A stretch of 64,000 nucleotides of DNA. It comes from Fen-999 sp044220545 (lineage in GTDB: Bacteria; Pseudomonadota; Gammaproteobacteria; Burkholderiales; Rhodocyclaceae). The translations under genes were made by a program, and so were the position numbers. The stretch spans positions 1 to 64,000 of the forward strand of contig JBGAQX010000003.1 of assembly GCA_044220545.1 (NCBI GenBank), given 5' to 3'. Shown in pieces: positions 53,569 to 62,349 of this stretch (position 1 is its first letter; the number at the start of each line of letters is the position of its first letter). Below the pieces are notes generated by a model. The model had not been told where the DNA came from and made no database searches. It worked only from the letters and a program-made list of their open reading frames with translations.

Positions 53569-54590
53569 TTTTGCCCTACTGCCTGGTCAAGCCCTTCGTC
53601 TTCGCGCTCGACCCGGAAACCGCTCATGAACTGATGCTGACCGGCCTCGCCGCTCTCCAGAAGGCCGGACTGGCGCCGGCCTACCGCCCGCCGCGCTCGG
53701 CGCCGCTAACCGTCATGGGACTCGACTTTCCGAACCGGGTAGGCCTCGCCGCCGGCCTCGACAAGAACGGCGAAATTATCGACGCGCTGGGCAGTTGGGG
53801 TTTCGGCTTCCTGGAAATCGGCACCGTCACGCCGCGACCGCAGCCTGGCAACCCGAAGCCACGCCTGTTCCGGCTGCCCGAGGCGCAAGGCATCATCAAC
53901 CGCATGGGTTTCAACAATCGCGGCGTCGACGCGCTGGTCGCCAACGTCGAGGCGGCGCGGTTCAAGGGCATACTCGGCATCAACATCGGCAAGAACTTCG
54001 ACACACCGATCGAGAAGGCCGCCGACGACTACCTGATCGGCCTGACCAAGGTCTACCCTCATGCCAGCTATGTCACGGTCAACATCTCCAGTCCCAACAC
54101 CAAGAACCTGCGTCAGTTGCAAGGCGAATCCGAGCTCGACGCCCTGCTCGGCGCGCTCAAGGCGCGGCAGGGCGAGCTGGCGCAGCGGCATGGCCGCTAT
54201 GTGCCGCTGGCATTGAAGATCGCCCCCGACCTCGACGAGCCGCAAATCGCCGGCATAGCCGACGCCTTGCGCCGCCACCGCATCGACGCCGTCGTCGCCA
54301 CCAATACGACCCTGTCGCGGGCTGGCGTCGAACACCTGCCGCATGGTGGCGAGGCGGGCGGCCTTTCCGGCGCGCCGGTGTTCGAAAGATCGACCGCCGT
54401 GGTGCGCTCCCTGGCCAAGGCCTTGGGCAACGAACTGCCCATCATCGCCGCCGGCGGCATCACCGATGGCGCCAAAGCCAGGGCCAAACTCGACGCCGGG
54501 GCAAGCCTGGTGCAACTCTATTCCGGCATCGTCTTTCGCGGACCCGATCTGGTGAAGGAATGTATCGCGTCCACCGAACACCCCAATTGA
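53565..54590 (+). CDS. pyrD: Dihydroorotate dehydrogenase (quinone), class 2
   Basis: 341-residue membrane-associated FMN enzyme making orotate for pyrimidine synthesis with quinone as acceptor. N-terminal helical quinone tunnel (about 1-40), GLAAGLDKNGE, NRMGFNN, NISSPNTKNLR with the catalytic Ser, and IIAAGGITDGAKA for FMN phosphate. Confidence 0.94.
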   Translation: MILPYCLVKPFVFALDPETAHELMLTGLAALQKAGLAPAYRPPRSAPLTVMGLDFPNRVGLAAGLDKNGEIIDALGSWGFGFLEIGTVTPRPQPGNPKPRLFRLPEAQGIINRMGFNNRGVDALVANVEAARFKGILGINIGKNFDTPIEKAADDYLIGLTKVYPHASYVTVNISSPNTKNLRQLQGESELDALLGALKARQGELAQRHGRYVPLALKIAPDLDEPQIAGIADALRRHRIDAVVATNTTLSRAGVEHLPHGGEAGGLSGAPVFERSTAVVRSLAKALGNELPIIAAGGITDGAKARAKLDAGASLVQLYSGIVFRGPDLVKECIASTEHPN

Positions 54591-54665
54591 CTCCCGCGCC
54601 GGAAACAACCCGCCGCCAACCGGGTAGAACGCTGTTCCTGGCCTATGCCCGCTTGTGGTTCATGG

Positions 54666-54694
54666 TTGTCTAACGCGGTGCAACAGGCGATAAT
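54666..54694 (+). promoter_or_regulatory. Promoter of the rnf operon
   Basis: TTGTCT, 17-bp spacer, GATAAT; transcription would start near 54701, about 48 bp before rnfA. Matches: 4 of 6 and 5 of 6. Confidence 0.6.
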
Positions 54695-54748
54695 TTCCGG
54701 CCCGTTTCACCGGTAAATGCCGGTTGAATCTCCGATCACCGCCCCATC

Positions 54749-55333
54749 ATGGCCAGCTACCTGTTTATTGTCCTAGGCGCCGTACTCGTCAATAACGTCG
54801 TCCTTGTCCGCATCCTCGGGCTATGCCCGTTCATGGGCGTCTCGAAGAAGCTGGAAACGGCCATGGGCATGGGCGCCGCCACCACCTTCGTGCTGACGCT
54901 GGCCTGCGGCACCAGTTACGTGATCGACAGTTGGCTGTTGCTGCCGAACAACCTCGAATATCTGCGCACACTGTCCTTCATCGTCACCATCGCCGCCATC
55001 GTCCAACTGACGGAGCTGGTGATCCAGAAGACCAGCCCGGTGCTGCATCAGGTGCTCGGCATCTACCTGCCGCTCATCACCACCAATTGCGCCGTGCTCG
55101 GCGTGCCGCTCCTCAATGTCGGCCTCAAGCACAACTTCCTCGAATCGCTACTGTTCGGGCTCGGGTCGGCGCTCGGTTTCACCCTCGCGCTGATCCTCTT
55201 CGCCGGCATCCGCGAACGGCTGGAGGGAGCCGACGTGCCGGTCTATTTCCGCGGCACGGCCATCGCCATGGTCACCACCGCCATCATGAGTCTCGCCTTC
55301 ATGGGCTTTGCCGGCCTGGACAAGTACAAGTAA
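54749..55333 (+). CDS. rnfA: Rnf/Rsx electron transport complex subunit A
   Basis: 194-residue integral membrane subunit with six helices (LFIVLGAVLVNNVVLVRILGLCPF start, related to RnfE and NqrE). Part of an ion-motive ferredoxin-NAD oxidoreductase, or an SoxR-reducing system in some species. First gene of rnfABCDGE; the stop and rnfB start share one base (TAATG). Confidence 0.93.
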   Translation: MASYLFIVLGAVLVNNVVLVRILGLCPFMGVSKKLETAMGMGAATTFVLTLACGTSYVIDSWLLLPNNLEYLRTLSFIVTIAAIVQLTELVIQKTSPVLHQVLGIYLPLITTNCAVLGVPLLNVGLKHNFLESLLFGLGSALGFTLALILFAGIRERLEGADVPVYFRGTAIAMVTTAIMSLAFMGFAGLDKYK

Positions 55334-55890
55334 TGCTCAGCGCCCTTCTCGTCATGGCGCTCGGTGCCGTCGTGCTTGGCGCGGCACTCGGCTATGGCGC
55401 GGTGAAATTTCGCATCGAAGGCGACCCGCTGGTCGAGAAGATCGATGCCATCCTGCCGCAAACCCAGTGCGGCCAGTGCGGCTACCCCGGCTGCAAGCCC
55501 TACGCCGAAGCAATCGCCAAAGGCGAGGCTGACATCAATTGCTGCCCGCCAGGCGGCGAGGAAGGCATCAAGAAGCTGGCCGACCTGCTCGGCCGCGAGT
55601 TCAAACCGCTCTCGGGCGAGCACGGCATCGAGAAGCCGAAGAGCGTCGCCGTCATCGATGAGGCCACCTGTATCGGCTGTACCTTGTGCCTCCAGGCCTG
55701 CCCGGTGGACGCCATCGTCGGCGCGGCCAAGCAAATGCATACCATCGTCGCCGCCGAATGCACCGGTTGCGAGTTGTGCATAGAACCTTGTCCGGTTGAT
55801 TGCATCCGCATGGAGCCGATTGCCGTAACCGTCGATAACTGGAAGTGGCAGTACCCGGTGTTCGTCTTGAATCAGAAACCCGCGCAATGA
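55333..55890 (+). CDS. rnfB: Rnf/Rsx complex subunit B (iron-sulfur)
   Basis: 185 residues: N-terminal membrane anchor (1-25), a 4Fe-4S domain with CGQCGYPGC and CCPPGG, then two ferredoxin 4Fe-4S motifs (CIGCTLCLQACP, CTGCELCIEPCP). Probably the ferredoxin entry or exit point of the complex. Overlaps rnfC (ATGA). Confidence 0.94.
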   Translation: MLSALLVMALGAVVLGAALGYGAVKFRIEGDPLVEKIDAILPQTQCGQCGYPGCKPYAEAIAKGEADINCCPPGGEEGIKKLADLLGREFKPLSGEHGIEKPKSVAVIDEATCIGCTLCLQACPVDAIVGAAKQMHTIVAAECTGCELCIEPCPVDCIRMEPIAVTVDNWKWQYPVFVLNQKPAQ

Positions 55891-57578
55891 TCCGCGAACT
55901 ATTCAGTTTCAACGGCGGCGTCAAGCCGGACTACAACAAGGCGCCGTCGAACCGGCAACCGATCGCCGAAGCGCCGCTATCCGCCGAACTCGTCATTCCC
56001 CTGCATCAGAGCATCGGCGGCATACCGCGCCCGCTGGTCAAGGCCGGCGAGCAGGTTCGCAAGGGCCAATTGATCGGCGGCCCGGATGGCAACGTCTCAT
56101 CGGCGGTGCATGCCACCACCTCGGGCACGGTCAAAGCCCTGGAAATGCGCCGCATGCCGCACACGTCGGGACTGTCGGCGCTGTGCGTCATCCTGGAGCC
56201 GGATGGCCGGGACGAATGGGTGGAACACGCGCCGATTCCCTGGCGGACCCTCGCCGCCGGCGACGTGCGCAATGCCCTGCGCGACGCCGGCGTGGTGGGT
56301 CTGGGCGGCGCGGTGTTTCCGTCCTACCTGAAGGTCAATCCGGGCAAGCAGGGCCATCTGGACACACTGGTCATCAACGGTGCCGAATGCGAGCCCTTCA
56401 TCACCTGCGACGACATGCAGATGCGCGAGCGGCCCGAGGGCATCATCAAGGGTGCCGCCATCCTGCGCGATCTGACCCAGGCGCGGCAGGTGCTGATCGG
56501 CATCGAAGACAACAAGCCCGAGGCGGTGGCCGCCATGAGCGCCGCGGTCGAACGGCTCAAGGTCGAGGGCAGTGCCGACCGGATGGAAATTGTCGCCGTG
56601 CCGACCCGCTATCCGGCCGGGGGGGCCAAGCAGTTGATCCGGGTACTCACCGGCATCGAGGTGCCGCATGGCAAGCGCTCCACCGACTATGGCGTGCAGT
56701 GCTTCAACACCGGTACCGCGCACGCCGTCCATGACGCCCTCGATCTCGGCCGGCCGATGGTCTCGCGTATCGTCACCGTGGCCGGCAATGTCGAGCGCCC
56801 GCGCAACTACGAAGTCCGCTTCGGCACCCCCATGAAGGACCTGGTGGCGCTCTGCGGCCCAAGACCGGACACCGACCGAATCATCATGGGCGGGCCGATG
56901 ATGGGCTACCGGATGCCGGACGACGAAGTGCCGGTCGTCAAGGCGACCAACTGCGTCCTGGTCGGTTCCCCGGCGCTGTTCCCGCCACCGGGACCGGAAA
57001 TGCCCTGCATCCGCTGCGGCGAATGCGCGCGTGCCTGCCCGGTCGACCTGCAACCGTTCGAGATGTATTGGTTCAGCCGCGCCAAGATATTCGGCAAGGC
57101 CCAGGAATATCACCTGTTCGATTGCATCGAATGCGGCTGCTGCGCTTACGTCTGCCCTTCGCGGATTCCCCTGGTCGACTACTACCGGTTCGCCAAGAGC
57201 GAAATCTGGGCACGCGAACAGGAAAAGGAGGCCGCCGATCAGGCGCGGCAACGCTACGAATTCCGCTTGGCGCGCGAAGAACGGGAAAAGCAGGAAAAGG
57301 CCGCCAAGCTTGCCGCCAAGGCTGCGGAAACCAAGGCCAAGCTCGCCCAGCAGGAAGCCGCCGCCGCGGCCGGTACCACCAGCGCCAGCGTCGCGACCGC
57401 CGACCCGAAGAAGGACCTGATCGCCGCCGCCATGGCGCGGGCGCAACAACAGAAGGCCCAGGTGGCGCCGGCCAATGTCGAGAATCTCGCTCCTGATCAG
57501 CAGGCTCAGGTCGCCGAGGCGGAAGCCCGTCTTGCCCTGGCGGCCGCCCCGGTGGAAAGCAAAGCCAATGCCGAATAG
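55887..57578 (+). CDS. rnfC: Rnf/Rsx complex subunit C
   Basis: 563-residue NADH/FMN- and Fe-S-binding subunit. Barrel-sandwich domain, complex-I 51-kDa-like domain with GLGGAVFPSYLK and NGAECEPFITCDD, two 4Fe-4S motifs (CIRCGECARACP, CIECGCCAYVCP), and a C-terminal Ala/Lys/Gln-rich helical tail of about 110 residues, common in proteobacterial RnfC and variable in length. Overlaps rnfD by 11 bp. Confidence 0.94.
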   Translation: MIRELFSFNGGVKPDYNKAPSNRQPIAEAPLSAELVIPLHQSIGGIPRPLVKAGEQVRKGQLIGGPDGNVSSAVHATTSGTVKALEMRRMPHTSGLSALCVILEPDGRDEWVEHAPIPWRTLAAGDVRNALRDAGVVGLGGAVFPSYLKVNPGKQGHLDTLVINGAECEPFITCDDMQMRERPEGIIKGAAILRDLTQARQVLIGIEDNKPEAVAAMSAAVERLKVEGSADRMEIVAVPTRYPAGGAKQLIRVLTGIEVPHGKRSTDYGVQCFNTGTAHAVHDALDLGRPMVSRIVTVAGNVERPRNYEVRFGTPMKDLVALCGPRPDTDRIIMGGPMMGYRMPDDEVPVVKATNCVLVGSPALFPPPGPEMPCIRCGECARACPVDLQPFEMYWFSRAKIFGKAQEYHLFDCIECGCCAYVCPSRIPLVDYYRFAKSEIWAREQEKEAADQARQRYEFRLAREEREKQEKAAKLAAKAAETKAKLAQQEAAAAAGTTSASVATADPKKDLIAAAMARAQQQKAQVAPANVENLAPDQQAQVAEAEARLALAAAPVESKANAE

Positions 57579-58599
57579 TTCGCCGTTCTTCCGCCAGCCG
57601 GCCAGCGTTCAGATAGTCATGCTGAAGGTATTGGCGGCGCTACTGCCCGGCATCGCCGCTTACGTCTGGGTGTTTGGCGCCGGCGTCCTGGTGCAGATCG
57701 CCATCGCGTCGGTCACCGCCCTGGCCGCCGAGGCGGCAATGCTGGCCATCCGCCGGCGACCCATCTGGATGTTTCTCTCCGACGGCAGCGCCCTGGTCAC
57801 CGCCTGGCTGGTGGCCTTGACCTTGCCGCCGATCGCGCCCTGGTGGCTGGCGGTGCTGGGTGTGCTGATCGCCATCGTCGTCGCCAAACATCTCTATGGC
57901 GGCCTCGGCCAGAACCCCTTCAATCCGGCCATGGTCGCGTTTTGTTCTCTGATCGTCGCCTACCCGCAACTGATGTCCCAGTGGCCGGCCATCGGCTTCA
58001 CCGACTTTGGCGCCCAATTGCAGGCGATCTTCGGCGAGCGCCAGCTCGACGCCATCGTCATGGCGACGCCGCTCGATGCCCTGCGCACCGCCCTGCATAC
58101 ACCGGAAGCGCGCGCCACCGTCGCCGGGGTACTCGGCACCCATGCCACCTTCGGCAACATCGGCGGCCCCGGCTGGCAGTGGATCGCCCTCGGCTACCTG
58201 CTCGGCGGCTTGTGGCTCATCCAGCAGCGCATCATCACCTGGCACGTGCCCGCCGCCTTTCTTGGCACCCTGGCCGTGCTGGCGCTGACGGCCAGCCTCG
58301 CCAACCCCGACAAGTACGCCGGACCGGTCTTCCATGTCCTGACGGGCGGCGCCATGCTCGGCGCCTTCTTCATCGCGACCGACCCGGTCTCCGGGGCCAC
58401 CACCCAGCGCGGCAAGCTGATCTTCGCGGCCGGCCTGGCCCTGCTCACCTGGGTGATCCGCGTTTTCGGCGCCTACCCGGATGGCATTGCCTTCGCCACG
58501 CTGCTGATGAACATCTGCGTACCGCTGATCGACATGCATACCCAGCCGCCGGTCTTCGGGCACAAGAAGGAAAAAGGCGGGAAGGGGGACCAGGCGTGA
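57568..58599 (+). CDS. rnfD: Rnf/Rsx complex subunit D
   Basis: 343-residue membrane subunit (NqrB-like). The covalent-FMN threonine lies in PVSGATTQRG. Start ATG at 57568 falls within the end of rnfC. Stop overlaps the GTG of rnfG. Confidence 0.93.
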   Translation: MPNSSPFFRQPASVQIVMLKVLAALLPGIAAYVWVFGAGVLVQIAIASVTALAAEAAMLAIRRRPIWMFLSDGSALVTAWLVALTLPPIAPWWLAVLGVLIAIVVAKHLYGGLGQNPFNPAMVAFCSLIVAYPQLMSQWPAIGFTDFGAQLQAIFGERQLDAIVMATPLDALRTALHTPEARATVAGVLGTHATFGNIGGPGWQWIALGYLLGGLWLIQQRIITWHVPAAFLGTLAVLALTASLANPDKYAGPVFHVLTGGAMLGAFFIATDPVSGATTQRGKLIFAAGLALLTWVIRVFGAYPDGIAFATLLMNICVPLIDMHTQPPVFGHKKEKGGKGDQA

Positions 58600-59264
58600 A
58601 GGAATCGCTGCGTATCTCGGCCAGCTCCGCCGTCGTACTGCTCTTGTTTACCCTGGTGTTCACCGGCCTGATGGCGTTCACCTACAGCGCGACCAAGCCA
58701 CTGCTCGACGCCAGCGCGCAGGCCGAAAAGCTCAAGCTGATCAATGAGGTCCTGCCGCCGAACAGTTACGACAACGACCTCCTGGCCGACGCCATCGTCG
58801 TCAAGCCGACCAGGGAGCTGGGCCTGGAAGACGAATCGAAGCTCTACCGGGCCAGAAAGAGCGGCCAGCCGGTCGCCCTGGTGCTGGAAGCGGCCGCCGC
58901 CGATGGCTACGCCGGTCGTATCGGCCTGGTTCTCGCCGTGGCGGCGGACGGCCGCCTGACGGCGTTGCGCGTCACCGGTCACAAGGAAACACCGGGACTG
59001 GGGGACTACATCGACCCCAAGAAGGACAAGAACAAGGCCAGTCCCTGGATCACTCAGTTCAACGGCCAGGGTTACGATCTTGCCCTGGGCGGACTATGGA
59101 AGGTCAGGAAGGACGGCGGGCCGTTTGCCTACCGCACGGGCGCCACCATCTCGGCCCGGGCGGTCACCAACGCTTCGGGCACGGCCATGGCCTGGGCGGC
59201 CGAACGACGCGACCGGCTGTTCGCCCTGCCGATCAGCGCCAAATTCGAGGAGCAGCGAAAATGA
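58596..59264 (+). CDS. rnfG: Rnf/Rsx complex subunit G
   Basis: 222 residues: membrane helix (about 10-30), then a periplasmic FMN-binding domain with the flavinylation motif TGATISARAV (Thr) and GHKETPGLGDYI. Start is GTG overlapping rnfD; stop overlaps rnfE (ATGA). Confidence 0.92.
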   Translation: MKESLRISASSAVVLLLFTLVFTGLMAFTYSATKPLLDASAQAEKLKLINEVLPPNSYDNDLLADAIVVKPTRELGLEDESKLYRARKSGQPVALVLEAAAADGYAGRIGLVLAVAADGRLTALRVTGHKETPGLGDYIDPKKDKNKASPWITQFNGQGYDLALGGLWKVRKDGGPFAYRTGATISARAVTNASGTAMAWAAERRDRLFALPISAKFEEQRK

Positions 59265-59938
59265 GCCTCTACCGGGACATCGCCAGGAACGGCCTCTGGA
59301 AACAGAACGTCATCCTCACCCAGGTGCTGGGCCTCTGCCCGCTGCTGGCGATCAGCACCAGCGCGGTCAATGCGGTCAGCCTGGGCCTGGCCACCATCAT
59401 CGTCATGGCCCTGGCGAACATGGCCATCTCGTCCCTGCGCACCTTCATTCCCTACGAGATCCGGATTCCGGTCTTCATCCTCATCATCGCCGCCCTGGTG
59501 ACGGTCGTCGACCTGTCCTTCAACGCCTGGTTGCACGATCTATATCTGGTACTCGGCATCTTCATTCCGCTGATCGTCACCAACTGCATCGTTCTGGCGC
59601 GCGTCGAGGCCTATGCGGCAAAGAATCCGGTCGGCGCCTCGACCATGGACGGCATCATGATGGGGGTCGGCTTTGTCTGGGTCATCGGTCTGCTCGGCCT
59701 GATCCGCGAGTTCATTGGCCAGGGCACGCTGTTCTCGGGCATCGAAATGCTCCTGCCCGGCCTGGCGGGCATCCAGGTTTTGCCAGAGGACTATCCCGGC
59801 TTTCTCGTCGCGATGCTCCCCCCCGGCGCATTCTTCATCCTCGGCCTGATGATCGCCAGCCGCAACTGGCTCGATGCCCGGGCCAACGAACGCGCCCGCC
59901 GGCGTTTGCTGGACGGACAGGCCCAGGCGCACGCCTGA
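59261..59938 (+). CDS. rnfE: Rnf/Rsx complex subunit E
   Basis: 225-residue membrane subunit with six helices (NqrD-like), opening MSLYRDIARNGLWKQNVILTQ and containing GLCPLLAISTSAVN. Its last five codons and stop lie inside a 56-bp direct repeat whose second copy is upstream of nnr. No rnfH follows. Confidence 0.93.
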   Translation: MSLYRDIARNGLWKQNVILTQVLGLCPLLAISTSAVNAVSLGLATIIVMALANMAISSLRTFIPYEIRIPVFILIIAALVTVVDLSFNAWLHDLYLVLGIFIPLIVTNCIVLARVEAYAAKNPVGASTMDGIMMGVGFVWVIGLLGLIREFIGQGTLFSGIEMLLPGLAGIQVLPEDYPGFLVAMLPPGAFFILGLMIASRNWLDARANERARRRLLDGQAQAHA

Positions 59939-59979
59939 GCACCCGGCGGCTACAATGCCGCCATGGGCACCACGGCGAT
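59924..59979 (+). repeat. 56-bp perfect direct repeat, left copy
   Basis: Identical to 60847-60902. Contains the rnfE 3' end (QAHA and stop), the spacer with GGCGGC-TACAAT-GCCGCC, and the first codons of nnr (MGTTAI). After it the sequence diverges: the copied nnr start at 59963 would be read only as a 54-codon chimeric frame ending at 60127. The intact nnr follows the right copy, so this left copy marks the junction with the insert. Confidence 0.95.
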
Positions 59980-60055
59980 CTTGTTTCGCAACCGTGAAAA
60001 TAAGCCAAGGGGGGGTGGCAGGACTGCAATTCCGGCAAACGGCGCCGCCATGGAA

Positions 60056-60463
60056 TCACTGATCGGCGAACGGATTCTTCACTGTCAGTCGATTCTCGAA
60101 CACTTGGCCGTCCTGCAGGTCTTCTGAATAGAGCGTGTCGCAGCGCGCATTGAGGGCCGCCGAGACGATGACCGAATCCCAATGACTGATCCGATAGCGC
60201 TCCCCGAGCGTCATGGCCTGCTCCGTGATTTCCGGCGTTACGGACACGACTTCGCATTGCCGCATCAGTACACGAGCCAAGCGGTAAGCCTCGACTCGCT
60301 CCAGCCTCCGCTTCCCCAGCAATACGCCGAGAAATTCATTGACGACCTGCGTGCTGATCGTCGGATGCTTGCGCAGGATGGCCAGCGCCTGCCGCCGCTT
60401 CGATTCATCGGCGTCAAGCGCGTAGATCGCGATGTTGGTGTCAGCGAAATACCTTGCGGACAT
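60056..60463 (-). CDS. PIN-domain (VapC-like) toxin
   Basis: 135-residue predicted ribonuclease. PIN acidic residues: Asp8 (FADTNIAIYALD), Glu43 (VVNEFLG), Asp96 (SHWDSVIV) and Asp115/Asp118 (YSEDLQDG). The first 23 bp overlap the antitoxin 3' end, so it is translated second, as in most type II systems. Lies within the 867-bp insert. Confidence 0.88.
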   Translation of the reverse strand: MSARYFADTNIAIYALDADESKRRQALAILRKHPTISTQVVNEFLGVLLGKRRLERVEAYRLARVLMRQCEVVSVTPEITEQAMTLGERYRISHWDSVIVSAALNARCDTLYSEDLQDGQVFENRLTVKNPFADQ

Positions 60464-60683
60464 AGCAGTCTTCGCGATTGAAATTGCCTGACCAGATGCC
60501 GGCGAGTTTTTCGAACTCCGCCCAATCCGCGCCATCATCATCCAGGGCGGCCATCTCGTTGGCGGGCAGCGTCGCGGGAATGCCATGCTTTGCCTTCAGG
60601 AAACCGACAAAGTCCAGCACTTCGCGCAACTCGAATTCCGGCAAGGAACGAACCTCGTCAAAAACCTTTTGGACCATGTTCAT
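60441..60683 (-). CDS. Antitoxin of the PIN toxin
   Basis: 80-residue protein with an N-terminal helical segment VQKVFDEVRSLPEFELREV and DFVGFLKAKHG, like DUF2281/VapB-type antitoxins, and a variable C-terminal part (DWAEFEKLAGIW) that would wrap the toxin. A Met two codons in is another start. Co-directional and overlapping with the toxin. Confidence 0.78.
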   Translation of the reverse strand: MNMVQKVFDEVRSLPEFELREVLDFVGFLKAKHGIPATLPANEMAALDDDGADWAEFEKLAGIWSGNFNREDCYVRKVFR

Positions 60684-60846
60684 AACGAATTCCCGCCGCT
60701 ATTGAATGACGTTCGCACTCTATCATCAAGCGCCGCACGAGACCATTTAGCGCTTCCGTACGCCATCCCAAGGGCCTCCGGGGACTTGCCCAGATCACGC
60801 GTGCTGGCGAGTCCGACTCGGCCCAATGCGTTGTGGAAGTCGCACG

Positions 60847-60902
60847 CAGGCGCACGCCTGAGCACCCGGCGGCTACAATGCCGCCATGGGCACCACGGCG
60901 AT
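60847..60902 (+). repeat. 56-bp perfect direct repeat, right copy
   Basis: Identical to 59924-59979. It supplies the start codon and first codons of nnr, while its left part is a copy of the rnfE 3' end without function here. The TACAAT hexamer inside a GGCGGC/GCCGCC stem lies directly before the ATG and could now serve as a -10 for nnr. Confidence 0.95.
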
Positions 60903-62349
60903 TTTCCGCACCCCCGGCATCCGGGCCATCGAGGCGCGGTTCGCCGCCGGCAGCGAACCGCCGCTGATGGAGCGGGCCGGCGCGGCGGTGGCGGCCGCCG
61001 CGAGCGCGATGCTCGGCGCGGATCGACAACCGATCCTGATCGTCGCCGGGCCGGGCAACAATGGTGGCGATGGTTTTGTCGCCGCCCGTCGGCTCAGGGA
61101 GCAAGGGCTGTCAGTCGTTGTCGTCTTTTTCGGCGCGGCCGACCGTCTACCGCGCGATGCCGGCGCCGCGCTGCGGTCATGGCAGTCCATCGGCGGTCGG
61201 GTGCTTGCCGATATTCCCCGGCAAGACTTTGCGCTGGTCGTCGACGCGCTGTTCGGCATCGGCCTGACCCGGCCCGTCGAAGGCCAGCCGTTGTCAGCCA
61301 TCGAACATATCAACGCCCTGCCCGGTCCAGTCCTGGCGGTCGATATTCCCAGCGGCCTCTGCGCCGATACGGGGCGCGTGCTCGGCAAAGCGGTTCGCGC
61401 CTCGCGGACGATCACCTTCATCGCCGGCAAGCCGGGGCTGTTCACGCTGGACGGCCCCGATCACTGCGGCCAGGTGATGGTCGATACGCTCGGGCTGGAG
61501 ACCGGTATGTCCGAGGGCTGCCTCATCGGCACCGACCTGTTTCGCGATTGCCTTCGTCCCCGCCGTCGCAACAGCCACAAGGGCAGCTTCGGCTCCGTCG
61601 GTGTCATCGGTGGTGCGCCGGGCATGGCTGGCGCCGCTCTGCTGGCGGGCCGCGCGGCACTGAAACTCGGCGCCGGTCGCGTCTACGTCGGCTTGCTGGA
61701 ACACCTGCCGGTCGACCCGGTCCAGCCGGAATTGATGCTGCGCTCGGCCGACGAAACGCAGTCGCTGGCGACTGTGCTCGCCACTGGCCCCGGCCTCGGC
61801 CAGTCCGACACGGCGCTCACCTTGCTGCGGCGGGCCATCGAATCCCCCCTGCCGCTCGTCCTGGATGCCGATGCGCTCAATCTGCTCGCAGCCCACCCAA
61901 CCCTGTTCAAGCACCTGGCCCGGCGCGCCGCCACCGCCGTCCTGACACCGCACCCGGCTGAAGCAGCTCGCCTGCTGGATGTGGCCACCGAGGCGGTGCA
62001 GGCGGATCGTGTCGCGGCGGCACTGGAACTGGCCCGACGCGGCCAGGCACTGGTCGTGCTCAAGGGTTGCGGCAGCATCGTCGCCACACCCGCTGGGCAG
62101 TGGTACATCAACACCACCGGCAACCCCGGGCTCGCCTCCGCCGGCACCGGCGACGTCCTGACCGGCTGCATAGCCGCCTTTCTGGCCCAGGGCTGGCCAC
62201 CAACGGAAGCCCTGCTGGCGGCCGTTCATCTGCATGGCGCGGCCGCCGATGCGTTGTCCGCGGCCGGCACTGGCCCGGTCGGGCTGGCCGCCGGCGAACT
62301 CATCGACGCCGCCCGCGCACTGTTGAACCGCTGGCTCGCCAATGCCTGA
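60886..62349 (+). CDS. nnr: Bifunctional NAD(P)H-hydrate epimerase/ADP-dependent dehydratase
   Basis: 487-residue repair enzyme for hydrated NAD(P)H. YjeF_N epimerase domain (about 10-205; PGNNGGDGFVAAR, VDALFGIGL, VDIPSGL) and ribokinase-like dehydratase domain (about 220-485; GSFGSVGVIGG, NPGLASAGTGDVLTG). Its first codons lie in the right-hand repeat. Stop overlaps the transporter start by 8 bp. The insert separates it from rnf, so it may have lost an upstream promoter. Confidence 0.93.
   Translation: MGTTAIFRTPGIRAIEARFAAGSEPPLMERAGAAVAAAASAMLGADRQPILIVAGPGNNGGDGFVAARRLREQGLSVVVVFFGAADRLPRDAGAALRSWQSIGGRVLADIPRQDFALVVDALFGIGLTRPVEGQPLSAIEHINALPGPVLAVDIPSGLCADTGRVLGKAVRASRTITFIAGKPGLFTLDGPDHCGQVMVDTLGLETGMSEGCLIGTDLFRDCLRPRRRNSHKGSFGSVGVIGGAPGMAGAALLAGRAALKLGAGRVYVGLLEHLPVDPVQPELMLRSADETQSLATVLATGPGLGQSDTALTLLRRAIESPLPLVLDADALNLLAAHPTLFKHLARRAATAVLTPHPAEAARLLDVATEAVQADRVAAALELARRGQALVVLKGCGSIVATPAGQWYINTTGNPGLASAGTGDVLTGCIAAFLAQGWPPTEALLAAVHLHGAAADALSAAGTGPVGLAAGELIDAARALLNRWLANA

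Larger units (their letters stand above)
59980..60846. other. 867-bp inserted segment carrying a toxin-antitoxin pair
   Basis: Bounded on both sides by the perfect 56-bp repeat. Removing one repeat and this segment would restore an rnfE-nnr junction with 24 bp between stop and start. It encodes only the PIN toxin and its antitoxin on the minus strand, with no transposase or integrase and no terminal inverted repeat seen. The 180 bp between antitoxin and right repeat hold no gene I can support. Confidence 0.8.

Noticed and set aside
54591..54660. Gene in the pyrD-rnfA gap
   Set aside because: Only a shadow frame continues past pyrD; the gap is explained by the rnf promoter and leader.
59963..60127. 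Small plus-strand gene of 54 codons after rnfE
   Set aside because: Only the first six codons come from nnr via the repeat; the rest is insert sequence antisense to the toxin gene, so it is a by-product of the duplication.
59980..60846. Insertion sequence or integron cassette
   Set aside because: No transposase, integrase, terminal inverted repeat or attC-like site was found; only the TA pair and flanking direct repeats are present.
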